Assembly (NCBI RefSeq): GCF_029203305.1
Contig: NC_089461.1
Span: 2,108,001 to 2,172,000, forward strand
Reading direction: 5' to 3'
DNA length: 64,000 nt
Source: Yamadazyma tenuis
Lineage: Eukaryota; Ascomycota; Pichiomycetes; Serinales; Debaryomycetaceae
Below the pieces are notes generated by a model. It searched no databases, was not told the DNA's origin, and worked only from the letters and a program-made list of their open reading frames with translations. This document shows, in pieces, positions 1 to 9,718 of the stretch (positions are counted from its first letter, which is position 1; every line of letters starts with the position of its first letter). Made by a program: the position numbers and the translations under genes.

Positions 1-489
1 AGTGCCAACCAAGGGGCTGAGATTGCGTTGGACGGCAGAATCACCAATTTGCCAGCTCCGTATGACAAGGGGAATTTCCTTTTCCCAACTGTCTTAACCA
101 ACGTCAAGCCAGGAATGAGGTGCTATGACGAGGAGATTTTTGCGCCTGTTTTAAGTGTTATCAACGCTGAGACTTTGGATGAGGCAATCAGCATTGTTAA
201 TTCCAACAGATACGGAAACGGAGTGTCGTTGTTCACGAGTTCGGGTTCCAATGCCCAGAAGTTTGTCACAAATATTGAATGTGGACAGGTTGGTGTGAAT
301 GTTCCAATCCCAGTGCCTTTGCCCATGTTTTCATTTACAGGAAACAAGGGCTCATTCTTGGGAGATTTGAATTTTTACGGCCGGGCAGGTGTTACGTTTT
401 TGACACAGCCCAAGACTATCACCAGCTTATGGCGCACCGAGAAGTATGAGTATGTCAGTCCTTCCACCAGTATGCCCATTCAAAATTAA
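1..489 (+). CDS. (Methyl)malonate-semialdehyde dehydrogenase, 3' part
   Basis: The C-terminal 162 residues of an aldehyde-dehydrogenase-superfamily protein whose 5' part lies left of the window; the frame is open from base 1. The segment contains [16 protein letters not shown] and [20 protein letters not shown] followed by GDLNFYG and [10 protein letters not shown]. These are diagnostic of the CoA-acylating methylmalonate-semialdehyde dehydrogenase family (ALDH6A1 type) rather than acetaldehyde dehydrogenases. Family members oxidise malonate or methylmalonate semialdehyde to acetyl- or propionyl-CoA in mitochondria, in valine, pyrimidine and beta-alanine catabolism. In Candida a relative (named ALD6 there) acts in the modified beta-oxidation route for propionyl-CoA. 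The catalytic Cys and N terminus are not visible, so activity and targeting cannot be judged here. Confidence 0.88.
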   Translation, partial: SANQGAEIALDGRITNLPAPYDKGNFLFPTVLTNVKPGMRCYDEEIFAPVLSVINAETLDEAISIVNSNRYGNGVSLFTSSGSNAQKFVTNIECGQVGVNVPIPVPLPMFSFTGNKGSFLGDLNFYGRAGVTFLTQPKTITSLWRTEKYEYVSPSTSMPIQN

Positions 490-1349
490 GTAGTTGATAG
501 ATTTGCACCGCGAGGTTCTCGAAGTTTGCAGCCAATAAAAGTTTAATAGCAGGTATTTGAAATGATCTATAAAAGAGTGGAGAGTTTTGACGAATGGTAA
601 TTAAGAACATTTGTGTTTATGTTTGCAATCACCATATTCCAGCGCAACGGACTCCAGTGACATCAGCCTCAAATAAACTTTCCTCGTGACACAGTTGAAT
701 TGGGTTAGAGTTTCAAAGTTGCTACACGCACAGAAACAGGGGCGACACCAACGGACGCACGCAGACAGTCGGTGCATCATTGACAAAGACCCGAAATTAA
801 TGTGCCGCGCCCAATAACGCAGCCCCAGATCCGAGCACTGAAGCAACTGAACAACTTACCCAATCGGGCAACGCAGAAAAATTAATAATCTCCTTCACCC
901 CATTGGCACGATCGACCTGAAACAGCAGGACCCGTTATCTCACATTCCGTGCGTAAAGGGGGCAACAGGTTGATCCCAATCACCACCCCTGAGTCTAGGC
1001 ACAATGAGGGGGCCCTGATGGGAGTATTTCTTCACCCGCCCAACCCGCTCAAGTGGTGATGATTCGTGAATCATCCACATTACCCGACCCGAGACACCAG
1101 CAATTCGCGGTAGCTTCCGATTTTGCCCGTTCGGATTTAGACATCCCATACAACATCAAACACATTGTGCAGGCCACACCCTCATAAAATTTTTCTGTTT
1201 ATAAAACTGGCAACTTCCCAGTGTTTTTCCATCAGGCCTTCAAGGAGACATCTCCACAACGGTTTTACTTAACACTTGTTTTTTTCCCCACCCTACTTAT
1301 TATGAGCCTATAGAGCTGCTCCAATATATTCATCCCCCTCAATCTATTC
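490..1349. other. Intergenic region, 860 bp
   Basis: No credible gene. Short reading frames on the minus strand (601-846 and 940-1149) have no family features. A TATAAAA element at 1200-1206, about 145 bp before the ATG at 1350, is the only promoter-like element I can point to. No tRNA-like B box was seen. Confidence 0.5.
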
Positions 1350-2093
1350 ATGACACCTAACCCACATATGTCTGTTCACTCCAAACCTGACTTGTCAGAT
1401 CCTGCCAAATTGGCTGACAGCATACGGTATATTTCCAGTGAAAACACCGACCTCAAATGTAAGCTTCTTAAGCTTATCAATGATTACAAGTTGCTCAAAC
1501 AGTTTGTATTGAACAATGACCACAGTGTGTCGAGAAAGCGTAGTTTCACGGCAGTGGACATGGCTGGCGACAGGCACCAAATGGCAATGGACCTCGACCT
1601 CGACCTTGACCTCAATCTCGATCTCCCTCTCGACCGGCTCGACCTGATCGATTCGGTGCTTGACATGGCAGTTGATACCTTGGTAGTGCCTACGGCGGTG
1701 TCGCGCACAGGTGATGCGGCCGCCCCCGACGAATTGCTCGATTTCTTGGAAGACGAAGAGTTCGACGATGATTTCGATATCGAGTCACCCTTATTATCAA
1801 GGACCTCATCACCTCTGGACGACGATACCCATTCATTGATGGCTACTTTGACCCGGTCTACAACTGTGTCTACAAACAACTCATTTTCTGAAAAGCCCTC
1901 CGGAAGGTTTTTCGAGATGCCCAAGTTCGCGGGCGGCTTAGCAGCCGGCAGCGCCAGCGCGGGCAAGAATCTTAGTAGCCGGTTCGACGTGTTGCAACAA
2001 GACAAGTACAATTTGATCAATGATTTCTTGGAGGAAAAGTTGATTGACAATGACTTGACGTATTACGAGAGCTTGGACATGGGAGACTGCTGA
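1350..2093 (+). CDS. Unrecognised acidic low-complexity protein with short coiled coil
   Basis: A 247-residue protein that I do not recognise. Residues about 22-53 are hydrophobic/charged with Leu spacing (ENTDLKCKLLKLIND) and could form a short coiled coil or zipper, but there is no basic DNA-binding region before it. Residues about 80-100 are an Asp-Leu repeat encoded by imperfect GACCTC hexamers. Residues about 125-150 are very acidic (LEDEEFDDDFD) next to SP/SS-rich phospho-site-like sequence. The C terminus (about 215-247) is again Leu/Asp rich. The pattern (small dimerisation-like segment plus acidic stretches) resembles transcriptional activation domains, which is inference only. The opposite-strand frame 1484-2050 is a by-product of the hexamer repeat. 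The ATG at 1350 is the first in frame; a second Met is 6 codons on. Confidence 0.6.
   Translation: MTPNPHMSVHSKPDLSDPAKLADSIRYISSENTDLKCKLLKLINDYKLLKQFVLNNDHSVSRKRSFTAVDMAGDRHQMAMDLDLDLDLNLDLPLDRLDLIDSVLDMAVDTLVVPTAVSRTGDAAAPDELLDFLEDEEFDDDFDIESPLLSRTSSPLDDDTHSLMATLTRSTTVSTNNSFSEKPSGRFFEMPKFAGGLAAGSASAGKNLSSRFDVLQQDKYNLINDFLEEKLIDNDLTYYESLDMGDC
1590..1650 (+). repeat. Imperfect GACCTC hexamer repeat (Asp-Leu codons)
   Basis: About ten degenerate copies of GAC/GAT-CTC encode alternating Asp-Leu inside the unknown acidic protein. Being a multiple of 3 the repeat can change length without frameshift. Confidence 0.7.
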
Positions 2094-2675
2094 TGTATTA
2101 AGGTATTAAGGCAGCGATTATGAAGGTACGACTATTTATTATATTTATTCAGTTCCGAATGGACATTACGAGAAAACGCGGTAGACGGTGCCGATGGTGC
2201 CGGTGGTTCCGGCGGCTTGGCCAGGGTGGCGCTGTGCGACTGAGACATTTCTCCCCTGGGCGGCGCGGTGCGACTGAGACATTTCTGACCTCGACGCGTG
2301 CGGTGTACCTGCACTACGCCATTGATTCGAGACCATTCACTCTAGACACATACCCATTCACTCTAGACACAACTTAATTCGCACTTTTAGTAACGTATAT
2401 GTTGTCAACTACACGTTCATCACAACTCATTCATATGTCATACACCACGTCACTGCACTTTCGCACCGTTGTCACCTCTTTCACCCCTTCGCTTAAAGCT
2501 CGCTAATTTCGCAGTGAAACACTATGTGCCCGGCGAGTACGCACATCCAGACTCCACTCTTAAAACTATAAATACACCCCTACCACAAGTATAAATACCC
2601 CGTAGTATCCTCCTTCACCACCACCACCAAGTAACCACCCCTTCTGCGTCTTCTAATCGCGTCCACTCCTTTACC
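2094..2675. promoter_or_regulatory. Intergenic/promoter region of the secreted protein gene
   Basis: Two TATAAATA boxes lie at 2567-2574 and 2590-2597, about 80-110 bp before the ATG at 2676. The distal part carries two short duplications: GTGCGACTGAGACATTTCT at 2234-2252 and 2268-2286, and CCATTCACTCTAGACACA at 2333-2350 and 2354-2371. The short frame 2120-2377 covers these repeats and is not supported as a gene. Confidence 0.6.
2333..2371 (+). repeat. Two tandem copies of an 18-21 bp unit
   Basis: CCATTCACTCTAGACACA occurs at 2333-2350 and again at 2354-2371 (period 21 bp), 300 bp upstream of the secreted-protein ATG. Confidence 0.8.
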
Positions 2676-3359
2676 ATGGTCAACTTCCTTAAACTTACTC
2701 CTTTGCTCATCTCGGCTGCAAATGCAGTACCTTTCAAGCGATTTGACAACCAAACAGTGTCTGCAACTTTAGACTCCAGTGTTTCTGACGGCTATTCGGC
2801 CACAGAAACAACGTGGGTTACAGCGTATACCACCGTGGTGTTGCCTTCCACCACTTTGGTGATCCCCACCACTGCCACTAGTCAATTATCGATTTTGTCG
2901 TCTTATATGGCTAAAGAAGGCTTGAGCAACGTCGCCACCACTATCACCACCGAGAAAACCATCGCATCCGATGGAATAACCACCACAGCTCCTGCCACAT
3001 TTACACTGGAGGTAGTGGCCTCGGCCGATGATGCTTGTGTTGCGAAAACTGTCACTGAGACAGTTTATCTGTATGTCACACTAAACACCGACACCAGTGT
3101 TTCTTATGACAGTGTGACATACTCGACACTTTACTTGACATCCACCATCACCACATCCTTCCCGGTTACGGCTGCGTTCACATTACCTGATGACTCTATC
3201 ACTACTGTGACCACCTATGTGGATGTCACCAGCACCGAGACAAAAGCCACTCTGACACCAATTCCGGTGTCGAAGGTGGGTGTAGGATCATCTTCGGTGG
3301 CACCATTGCCCACCTTGGGTACAAACTCAACCATTGGATACAACTCCACTGGTTTCTAA
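2676..3359 (+). CDS. Secreted Ser/Thr-rich cell-wall-like protein
   Basis: A 227-residue protein beginning with a signal peptide (MVNFLKLTPLLISAANA, likely cleavage after ANA about residue 17). A KR dipeptide a few residues later (VPFKRFD) could be a Kex2-type site. The mature part is dominated by Thr, Ser and Val (TTWVTAYTTVVLPSTT, TVTETVYLYVT), typical of O-mannosylated yeast wall proteins. N-x-S/T sequons occur at the start (DNQT) and end (TNST, YNST). There is no hydrophobic C-terminal tail, so a GPI anchor is not supported; it may be secreted or wall-associated in another way. Two TATA boxes and the ACCATGG start context suggest strong expression. Specific function unknown. Confidence 0.75.
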   Translation: MVNFLKLTPLLISAANAVPFKRFDNQTVSATLDSSVSDGYSATETTWVTAYTTVVLPSTTLVIPTTATSQLSILSSYMAKEGLSNVATTITTEKTIASDGITTTAPATFTLEVVASADDACVAKTVTETVYLYVTLNTDTSVSYDSVTYSTLYLTSTITTSFPVTAAFTLPDDSITTVTTYVDVTSTETKATLTPIPVSKVGVGSSSVAPLPTLGTNSTIGYNSTGF

Positions 3360-3431
3360 AGTTTCACCATTTTTGTTTTGTGGATTTTGACCTTCTTCTT
3401 CTCTCTTTTTTCGCCAATATATGCACTTGAA

Positions 3432-4028
3432 TTATATCGACACCATGTCATCGTATTCCTCTGCTAGAATTCCGTTAACCAGGAATTCGTCAAATGGGGG
3501 TTTCACAAGTCTCTTGTTGAACACCGCGTCGTTATACACAAACACTAATTCCTTGTCAACCTTTGCATCATACTTCACCTGGTCCCGTAAAAACACGTCA
3601 CAAGCATCGACATTCAACACAAGAATACTCAGACGCGTGTTGAAGCTGTTACCGTAATCTTTAATCAATTCTTGTTTGGTGGTTATTTGGAGATGCGCTG
3701 ACTTGAGAACGAATAGACTATTAACGGTGTTGAGCGTAATCCTCTGACAGTAGTCCCTCTCGAACAGGCGCACAGCATCGACGGTGAATCGTGCAAGAAT
3801 CTTGTGGGTTCGATCTGTCAATACTGCAGTTATACCTCCGGTGGGGGCTACTTTTAAGAATTGTAGCACTCGAACCACCGCAGTAATCCCATCGGCACTA
3901 CGGCTGTTTCGAACAAAGTGTTTCAGAACAACCGCACTCGCATACAGCAGAGTATCTAAAGAATTCACAACAGCATCGAGAACCCAGCTTTCTTGCAATA
4001 CAAGCGGATGAAAAGATTTTGCAGCCAT
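3432..4028 (-). CDS. EST3: Telomerase holoenzyme subunit Est3
   Basis: A 198-residue protein whose central block (HKILARFTVDAVRLFER followed by RITLNTVNSLFVL) aligns segment by segment with the OB-fold of yeast Est3 (HQILVEF...NFER...RITSETTNCLMII). It also has the N-terminal Trp motif (ESWVLDAV against QPWIKALI) and the C-terminal VLNVDACDVF...DQV...FVY. Est3 is a telomerase accessory protein, related to the TPP1 OB-fold, required for telomere lengthening. S. cerevisiae Est3 needs a programmed +1 frameshift; here the protein is one uninterrupted frame. It lies 55 bp downstream of TRZ1 on the same strand and converges with the secreted-protein gene, 72 bp away. The identification rests on remembered family sequence, but the match is spread over the whole length. 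Confidence 0.82.
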   Translation of the reverse strand: MAAKSFHPLVLQESWVLDAVVNSLDTLLYASAVVLKHFVRNSRSADGITAVVRVLQFLKVAPTGGITAVLTDRTHKILARFTVDAVRLFERDYCQRITLNTVNSLFVLKSAHLQITTKQELIKDYGNSFNTRLSILVLNVDACDVFLRDQVKYDAKVDKELVFVYNDAVFNKRLVKPPFDEFLVNGILAEEYDDMVSI

Positions 4029-4083
4029 CTTCTGGGTAAGCGTGTAAAATAAAAATTTAACTAAAACGCGTTTTTATTAATGT

Positions 4084-6927
4084 CTATAAACCTTCTTCGT
4101 CACTACTAGTTTTTCGTTTTTTTTGGAGTGAAAGTCGTTGTGCACGCTTGACCTCTCGTTTGGCTCTGGACTTGTCCAATTCTTTCTCGTCTATGTCACC
4201 TGAGCCCAGATCAAATATTTTGTTTATACGGTTCATATGAGTTTTTTGATCTCCAACTTGGCTCAACCGGGTAATTAAGCTATCAAACGCAAATAAGATC
4301 TCCATGTCGTTAAAGTCCCGAATTGGGGTATTAATTACATCCTCGAGTAGGAATATGTTGTTAACATCTTTATAGGTGTTCAAATATGTTTTTAGTTCGT
4401 TTGATAGCCTGTTGAACTCCTCTTTCCCGCTAACAAAATTAGCCCCGTTGGAGTATCTGGTGCTGAAATGGGTCAAAATCAATTTGGGGCAGTTCATGTA
4501 CCTTGCAACGTTGACAGCCTCGATCATAGTAGTATGCTTTTTGGCAATCGCCTCCTCGATTAACTCGTTGTCTAGCGACGCCTCATGGATTAAAAGGTCT
4601 GACCCAAGTCCAATTTCTACGAAAGATGGGTTAGGCCTAGTATCACCTGAAAACGATACTTTAAAGGTTTCGTTAACGTCGATTTGAAACTCAATTGACA
4701 CGGAGTATGACCAGTAACAGTGAAGGGCTCTGCAGGTACGGAGTCCCACCATATTCATATCTTTATACATCTTGTTGATCAGGGTGAAGTCAATGGACTC
4801 AAGGCGGGCCCTTGGAATATTGATTTTTAGGTTTCCTCTATCAAATTGTTCTTCAAAGGTCTCAATAGATATCTTGGAGTATTCCGGAGTACGTCCGTGT
4901 AAGAAGTCCTCACAACTAATATAGTTGATTCGAGAAAGGTCTATCGTTTGTGTCTCCAACTTATACCATTCGGCAATAAAGTGATTAAACTGCCACGGAA
5001 GCACCAAGTGAAGTACTTTGTCGTTGTATTTGTTGACTTCGAACCACTTATTGAGTATGGACACCAACCCCAAATGATGGTCAGCGTGCAAATGACTTAA
5101 AAATATCATTCCCAACTCTTGTAAAATCGTCTGATATTGATCCTTATGACCAAAGGTTCTCAACAAGGATCCGAGGGTGTTTTCACCACCATCTAAAAGG
5201 ATTGTTTTGTACTCTACTTCACCTGTTTCATGATTCTTGATAGGGATTCTTACCAAATTGGCGAGCACATTACGGTATAGTGAGGGTAGAGCTGAACCCG
5301 TACCCAATGTGGTGATATGAACGTTGTCTTTGAGAGACCCACGGGTTAACCCGAGAGGTAAAGGTGTGGGGTCGATGACTGTTTGTTTATCGGCCCCTTC
5401 TATTTGTAAAGGCTCAATATGCTCATCATACATCCGAGACCAGTTCAGGTCAAAGATGTTAGAATTGTCAAAAGTGAAGCCATCAGCCCCAATATTAAGT
5501 TGTTGCATCAGATGAAGTTTGTTGATACCATCTCCATCATATGGTTCACTACACGGCAAGTTGTAGTGATCTCTTTGAATGGCCCTTAATTTCAAAAGAT
5601 TGCTCGCGAATGTCTTGAATACGATTGTGTTATTGGATAACTCTTGGTGACTGATGATATGCTTGCAGTCAGAAGGAAATGAGTTGATGAAATCAATATA
5701 CTCTTTCAGCCGGAAGTTGATATCGTCGCCTAAAATGTGGTATACCACACCAATGTCCTCCTGGCCCAAGTCTGAGTCGTTCTTTTCGAACCATGAAGTG
5801 CACTTGTACACATTCTCCAAATAACTGCTATTAGGAACATCAAGCATCAACACCTTTTTGAAGTATTTCGGTTCGCCAACAACCTGGTCAGGAGTAACAA
5901 CTTCTCCCTGCGGATTAGTCACAGAAATTCCCTGAGTCAAGTCTCGAAAATCTGTTCCCTTCACTATTCCTAGCTCTTTGGCTTTGACCGGATTGAACTT
6001 TCCTCGAAGCAGCTGGAATCTTATGAGGTAGTTCATGGCCTTTTGCAGGCCAGCTTGCAACTCCAAATCTGATATCGAAACATGAGTTTGGATATCTTGG
6101 TCTGCTGGATCTGTTTTATAGGAAGAAGGGTCTCTATCATTGGCTTTGCTGGTGTCAAGCGGAAACATCAACGACACCAACTTCTTCAATTGTCTACGCA
6201 CCATTATGTCTGCCTCCGCTGAATGTGCCAGTGCAATCTTGATAGGTTTCACTAAAATGTTGCTGTCGGAGATCAACTTTCCATCGTCCACATCGTTGAT
6301 CTTGAGCTCTACTCCTTTTCGAAACACGTAGTATCTCCAGGTAGCAACTATATAGCTTAAAATTGCACTGGATGTGGAGTAAACATCAATGTCCTTCTTT
6401 GTAGCGTCACTTATCGTTAAAAACAATCCCGGTAGTCCACCGATTTCTGACCATCCTGTCAAAGTACCCGTTAAAAACACCCCTTTGAGCTTCGTCAAGC
6501 GGACTTTGTTCTCATTGAGCACTCTTTGTGATCCCTCTGATACTTTTCCGAAAAGATATTTGTATCCTTCCCGGTTCGTCAATAGTAATAATGGATGATG
6601 TGTCTCTTGGGTTTTGTGGTTGATTGTGGTTATGGAAAACATTGGAGATGTAAACTTTCTGAAATCCAAGAACTGGTCGTAGAATGAAAGGTACTCTTTA
6701 TGACTAGAGAAGACCCGCGGTGGAACTGAATGTGCACCAGGCTTCTTGTGGAACTTATCTTTTTTCTTAGCAGAGGAACCAGGCGATTTGTTCGATTTCC
6801 AAAATTTTGGGTTGTAGGTGGAAAATGCTACTGATTGGACGAGTTGTAATCGATGAGAGTATACTGACGTACAAGGTGTCGTGAGTCGGAGTCTCAGTTG
6901 AAGATGTTCAAGAGATATGAAGTTCAT
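4084..6927 (-). CDS. TRZ1: tRNase Z (long form), tRNA 3'-end endonuclease
   Basis: A long-form tRNase Z (ELAC2/Trz1) that cuts the 3' trailer from pre-tRNAs. The N-terminal half is the degenerate beta-lactamase-like domain. The C-terminal half has the metal-binding SHLHADHHLG motif, the preceding GTGSALPS, and SGDTRP, plus a Lys/Arg-rich tail. Start choice: an in-frame ATG at 7023 collides with the divergent gene. The ATG at 6927 gives 947 residues with a basic, acidic-poor leader (LQLRLRLTTPCTSVYSHR) resembling a mitochondrial presequence. The ATG at 6642 (MFSITTINHK) gives 852 residues and matches the start of the S. cerevisiae protein. Dual use of 6927 and 6642 would give mitochondrial and nuclear forms; this is inference. 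Confidence 0.9.
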   Translation of the reverse strand: MNFISLEHLQLRLRLTTPCTSVYSHRLQLVQSVAFSTYNPKFWKSNKSPGSSAKKKDKFHKKPGAHSVPPRVFSSHKEYLSFYDQFLDFRKFTSPMFSITTINHKTQETHHPLLLLTNREGYKYLFGKVSEGSQRVLNENKVRLTKLKGVFLTGTLTGWSEIGGLPGLFLTISDATKKDIDVYSTSSAILSYIVATWRYYVFRKGVELKINDVDDGKLISDSNILVKPIKIALAHSAEADIMVRRQLKKLVSLMFPLDTSKANDRDPSSYKTDPADQDIQTHVSISDLELQAGLQKAMNYLIRFQLLRGKFNPVKAKELGIVKGTDFRDLTQGISVTNPQGEVVTPDQVVGEPKYFKKVLMLDVPNSSYLENVYKCTSWFEKNDSDLGQEDIGVVYHILGDDINFRLKEYIDFINSFPSDCKHIISHQELSNNTIVFKTFASNLLKLRAIQRDHYNLPCSEPYDGDGINKLHLMQQLNIGADGFTFDNSNIFDLNWSRMYDEHIEPLQIEGADKQTVIDPTPLPLGLTRGSLKDNVHITTLGTGSALPSLYRNVLANLVRIPIKNHETGEVEYKTILLDGGENTLGSLLRTFGHKDQYQTILQELGMIFLSHLHADHHLGLVSILNKWFEVNKYNDKVLHLVLPWQFNHFIAEWYKLETQTIDLSRINYISCEDFLHGRTPEYSKISIETFEEQFDRGNLKINIPRARLESIDFTLINKMYKDMNMVGLRTCRALHCYWSYSVSIEFQIDVNETFKVSFSGDTRPNPSFVEIGLGSDLLIHEASLDNELIEEAIAKKHTTMIEAVNVARYMNCPKLILTHFSTRYSNGANFVSGKEEFNRLSNELKTYLNTYKDVNNIFLLEDVINTPIRDFNDMEILFAFDSLITRLSQVGDQKTHMNRINKIFDLGSGDIDEKELDKSRAKREVKRAQRLSLQKKRKTSSDEEGL

Positions 6928-7021
6928 CAATTTGAACTCATCCACTTTGTGATAGTAAAATATCGAGATGAGTCTTGATATAGCGCGCACTTCGTTTTTG
7001 GGGTATTTCAAGTGACTTATC

Positions 7022-9718
7022 ATGTCAAGTGCTTCTAATGGGTACCAACTCAATAGCGACATCAGCGACTTGATAGAAGAGATAATCGAGAAGTTTGATA
7101 GGCCTCCAACGTACAACTCCATCTTCAACAAGTCTGGCGAATACAAGACTACCACCAGTGCCATTTCGGGCACTATTTTATCATATGCACAAAGCATCCC
7201 CATATTGAATAAGCTATTTCCCATTACCAACGAAAAGCAGCAACTTACTAACTCCCTTCTCGAGCAGCAGAAGCTTGCAACGACCTACTCCAAGTGGTAC
7301 GATGTGTCATTGCAGCTCGATGAGCTCATGGGAAATAATGCTTGGAAATCTAACCCGGAGAGTCCATACTACGACTTTGAGCTCATCCACCATAACATCA
7401 ACGAGATGAGAACCGCCCGTTTGAATAGAGACTACAAGTTGCTCTTGTATTTGATCAGAACGAAGTGGGTTCGAAACTTTGGAAATATTGGGGATGTGTC
7501 GCTTTACAAACTGTCATTTGTGGGGACCAAAAAGTTGATTGAAGACTATATCACTGAATGTAAGTTATCACTCGACTATCTTGTTAATGGTCTGGACGTG
7601 GACTTGGATGATAGGTACTTGTTGGGAATGTTGATTCAAACAAGAAAGAACATCGGAAGAACTGCCTTGGTTTTGTCGGGAGGAAGTACGTTTGGTATGT
7701 TTCACATTGGTGTGTTAGTTTCGTTGTTGGAGGTGAACTTGCTTCCTCGAATTATCAGTGGGTCTTCGGCTGGTTCGATTATTGCCTCGATTTTATGCTG
7801 CCATAGTTACGAGGAGAACAAGATCATTATCCAGTCATTGAGCGAACGGGAGTTTGAGATCTTCAACAGTGGATTGGATGAAGAGGGGATCTTACACGAG
7901 AAAAAGAACCAATTTAGGACTTTGTTGAAAAGTGTGGGCCACTTTTTGAAGTACGGGACCGTTTTTGAGATGGGGAGCCTTAAGAAGACTATAATTGGAT
8001 TTGTGGGAGACTTGACATTTAGAGAAGCATACAATAGGACCGGAAAGATTTTGAATATCACGGTTTCACCCGCTTCCTTGCATGAACAAACGAGACTATT
8101 AAACTATTTGACAGCACCTAACTGTTTGATTTGGTCTGCAGTTTGTGCTTCATGTTCATTACCTGGGTTCTTTCCATCAACGTCCATCTACGAGAAGAAT
8201 CCTCGAACAAACAAGATACAGAAATGGAACGGAGACTCTTCTATCAAATTTGTCGATGGATCTGTGGACAATGACTTGCCCATCATGAAACTACTGGAAA
8301 TGTTCAATGTTGATCACATAATTGCTGTGCAAGTCAATGCTCATGTTGTTCCGTTCCTCAAGATATCGGTAAGTAACCCTGGTGGCTATTTGGAAGACGA
8401 TTTGACTACCAAGTTCAAGGGTATATTGAATAATGCCTATGACTTTTTCACCTGCGAATTGATCCATTATTTCCAGATTTTCAATGAGATGGACATATAC
8501 AAGAACTTGTCCACTAAGTTGATTTCCTTGTTATCTCAGAGCTATAGTGGAGATATAACAATTCTCCCTAACTACAAGTTGTCTGATTTCACAAAGGTAT
8601 TTCTGAACCCAACCCCTCAATTCATTGCAGATTTCATCATCAGAGGTGCAAGGTCAACTTGGCCAAAAATCACCTTGATCAACAACCACTGTGGAGTTGA
8701 ATTTGAGCTTGACAGGGCAATAACTTTGCTCAGAGGGAGAACCATTTCTTCAAACAGCAATTCTACCTTCGGAAACTCGTTGATTGTCAACCCGATTAAC
8801 TTGGTTCAGTGCAATAATTCGCCCACCACTGAAGAGTGGAACCAGCTCACTACCACAAAATCGTTGGGATCTCTGTCAGCCCGTTGGGATCCTGTCACAC
8901 CTGATCGTAAACGGGTAAGTTCACTCATGAAGAGTGTTCCAAAAATGAAAAGACACAATTCTGCTTCTGGAAAGCTTCATTCAAAGCAGAGAAATTCCAT
9001 CAGCAACTTTCAAACCTTTAATACAGGACAGAGGAAGTCGTCAGCGTCCTTATCATCGATGAGCTATAATACTCCCACACCACCCAAGAAGGTGGAGAGA
9101 AACGGAACCCAAAGCGATAACGATAAATTGGCAGTGGAGGGACGGATTAGAAAAGCAAAGAGTTCTACTAATTTCAATTCAAGCGCAACTGAAAACACAC
9201 CTAGTAAGAAGTTGAACTACCAAAGTGATCGTGTTTTGTATTGGGGTAGCGATCCGTATTCCGAAAGTATCATTGACGCTGACTCCAACCAAAGTGGTGG
9301 AGAAGCTTTCAAAGAAGGACTGTTTGCAAGCGAGCGGCCTGTGGATTATAGAATCAGCTCCGAGAACTCAGGCGAAGAAGATATCGATGCTTATGACATT
9401 GGCACCTTCACTGGAAACGTCACCCCGGAAAAAAGTGAACTCAGAGAAGACTATGACAAACCTAACTTACCCAAGAGATCTCATAACAACTCGTTGACCA
9501 ATTCATACATTGGGTTGAACCGGCTAAAGGAAGCAAACGTCTCACGCGAACATCACCAATCACTTGCGTCTGCCGATGTCAGAGTGGCCTTCATGAAAGA
9601 AATGGATAACATCGAAAGCGAAGATAGTCACGACGACAAGGAGCAAACTACATCTATCTCAACCAACATTAACGATAAGGAAACCCATTTTGCCGATAAG
9701 GTGAATGGCCCCAACTGA
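7022..9718 (+). CDS. TGL4/TGL5-type patatin-domain triacylglycerol lipase
   Basis: An 898-residue protein of the yeast Tgl3/4/5 lipid-droplet lipase family. Before the patatin core is the family block RLNRDYKLLLYLIRTKWVRN. The patatin domain carries the nucleophile elbow GSSAG (Ser249), the block LTFREAYNRTGKILNITVSP, and DGSVDNDLP with the dyad Asp. The oxyanion loop reads GGSTFG at 220-225, where the family normally has GGGTFG. The C-terminal third is Ser/Asn-rich and disordered with many RxxS-like sites, consistent with kinase regulation as in Tgl4. Its ATG (7022-7024) overlaps the most distal in-frame ATG of TRZ1 (7023-7021) in the palindrome CATG. Tgl4 and Tgl5 cannot be told apart here. 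Confidence 0.9.
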   Translation: MSSASNGYQLNSDISDLIEEIIEKFDRPPTYNSIFNKSGEYKTTTSAISGTILSYAQSIPILNKLFPITNEKQQLTNSLLEQQKLATTYSKWYDVSLQLDELMGNNAWKSNPESPYYDFELIHHNINEMRTARLNRDYKLLLYLIRTKWVRNFGNIGDVSLYKLSFVGTKKLIEDYITECKLSLDYLVNGLDVDLDDRYLLGMLIQTRKNIGRTALVLSGGSTFGMFHIGVLVSLLEVNLLPRIISGSSAGSIIASILCCHSYEENKIIIQSLSEREFEIFNSGLDEEGILHEKKNQFRTLLKSVGHFLKYGTVFEMGSLKKTIIGFVGDLTFREAYNRTGKILNITVSPASLHEQTRLLNYLTAPNCLIWSAVCASCSLPGFFPSTSIYEKNPRTNKIQKWNGDSSIKFVDGSVDNDLPIMKLLEMFNVDHIIAVQVNAHVVPFLKISVSNPGGYLEDDLTTKFKGILNNAYDFFTCELIHYFQIFNEMDIYKNLSTKLISLLSQSYSGDITILPNYKLSDFTKVFLNPTPQFIADFIIRGARSTWPKITLINNHCGVEFELDRAITLLRGRTISSNSNSTFGNSLIVNPINLVQCNNSPTTEEWNQLTTTKSLGSLSARWDPVTPDRKRVSSLMKSVPKMKRHNSASGKLHSKQRNSISNFQTFNTGQRKSSASLSSMSYNTPTPPKKVERNGTQSDNDKLAVEGRIRKAKSSTNFNSSATENTPSKKLNYQSDRVLYWGSDPYSESIIDADSNQSGGEAFKEGLFASERPVDYRISSENSGEEDIDAYDIGTFTGNVTPEKSELREDYDKPNLPKRSHNNSLTNSYIGLNRLKEANVSREHHQSLASADVRVAFMKEMDNIESEDSHDDKEQTTSISTNINDKETHFADKVNGPN

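Noticed and set aside
1484..2050. Opposite-strand 188-codon frame with Arg-Ser repeats
   Set aside because: It is the reverse complement of the Asp-Leu hexamer repeat of the + strand gene and has no independent family features.
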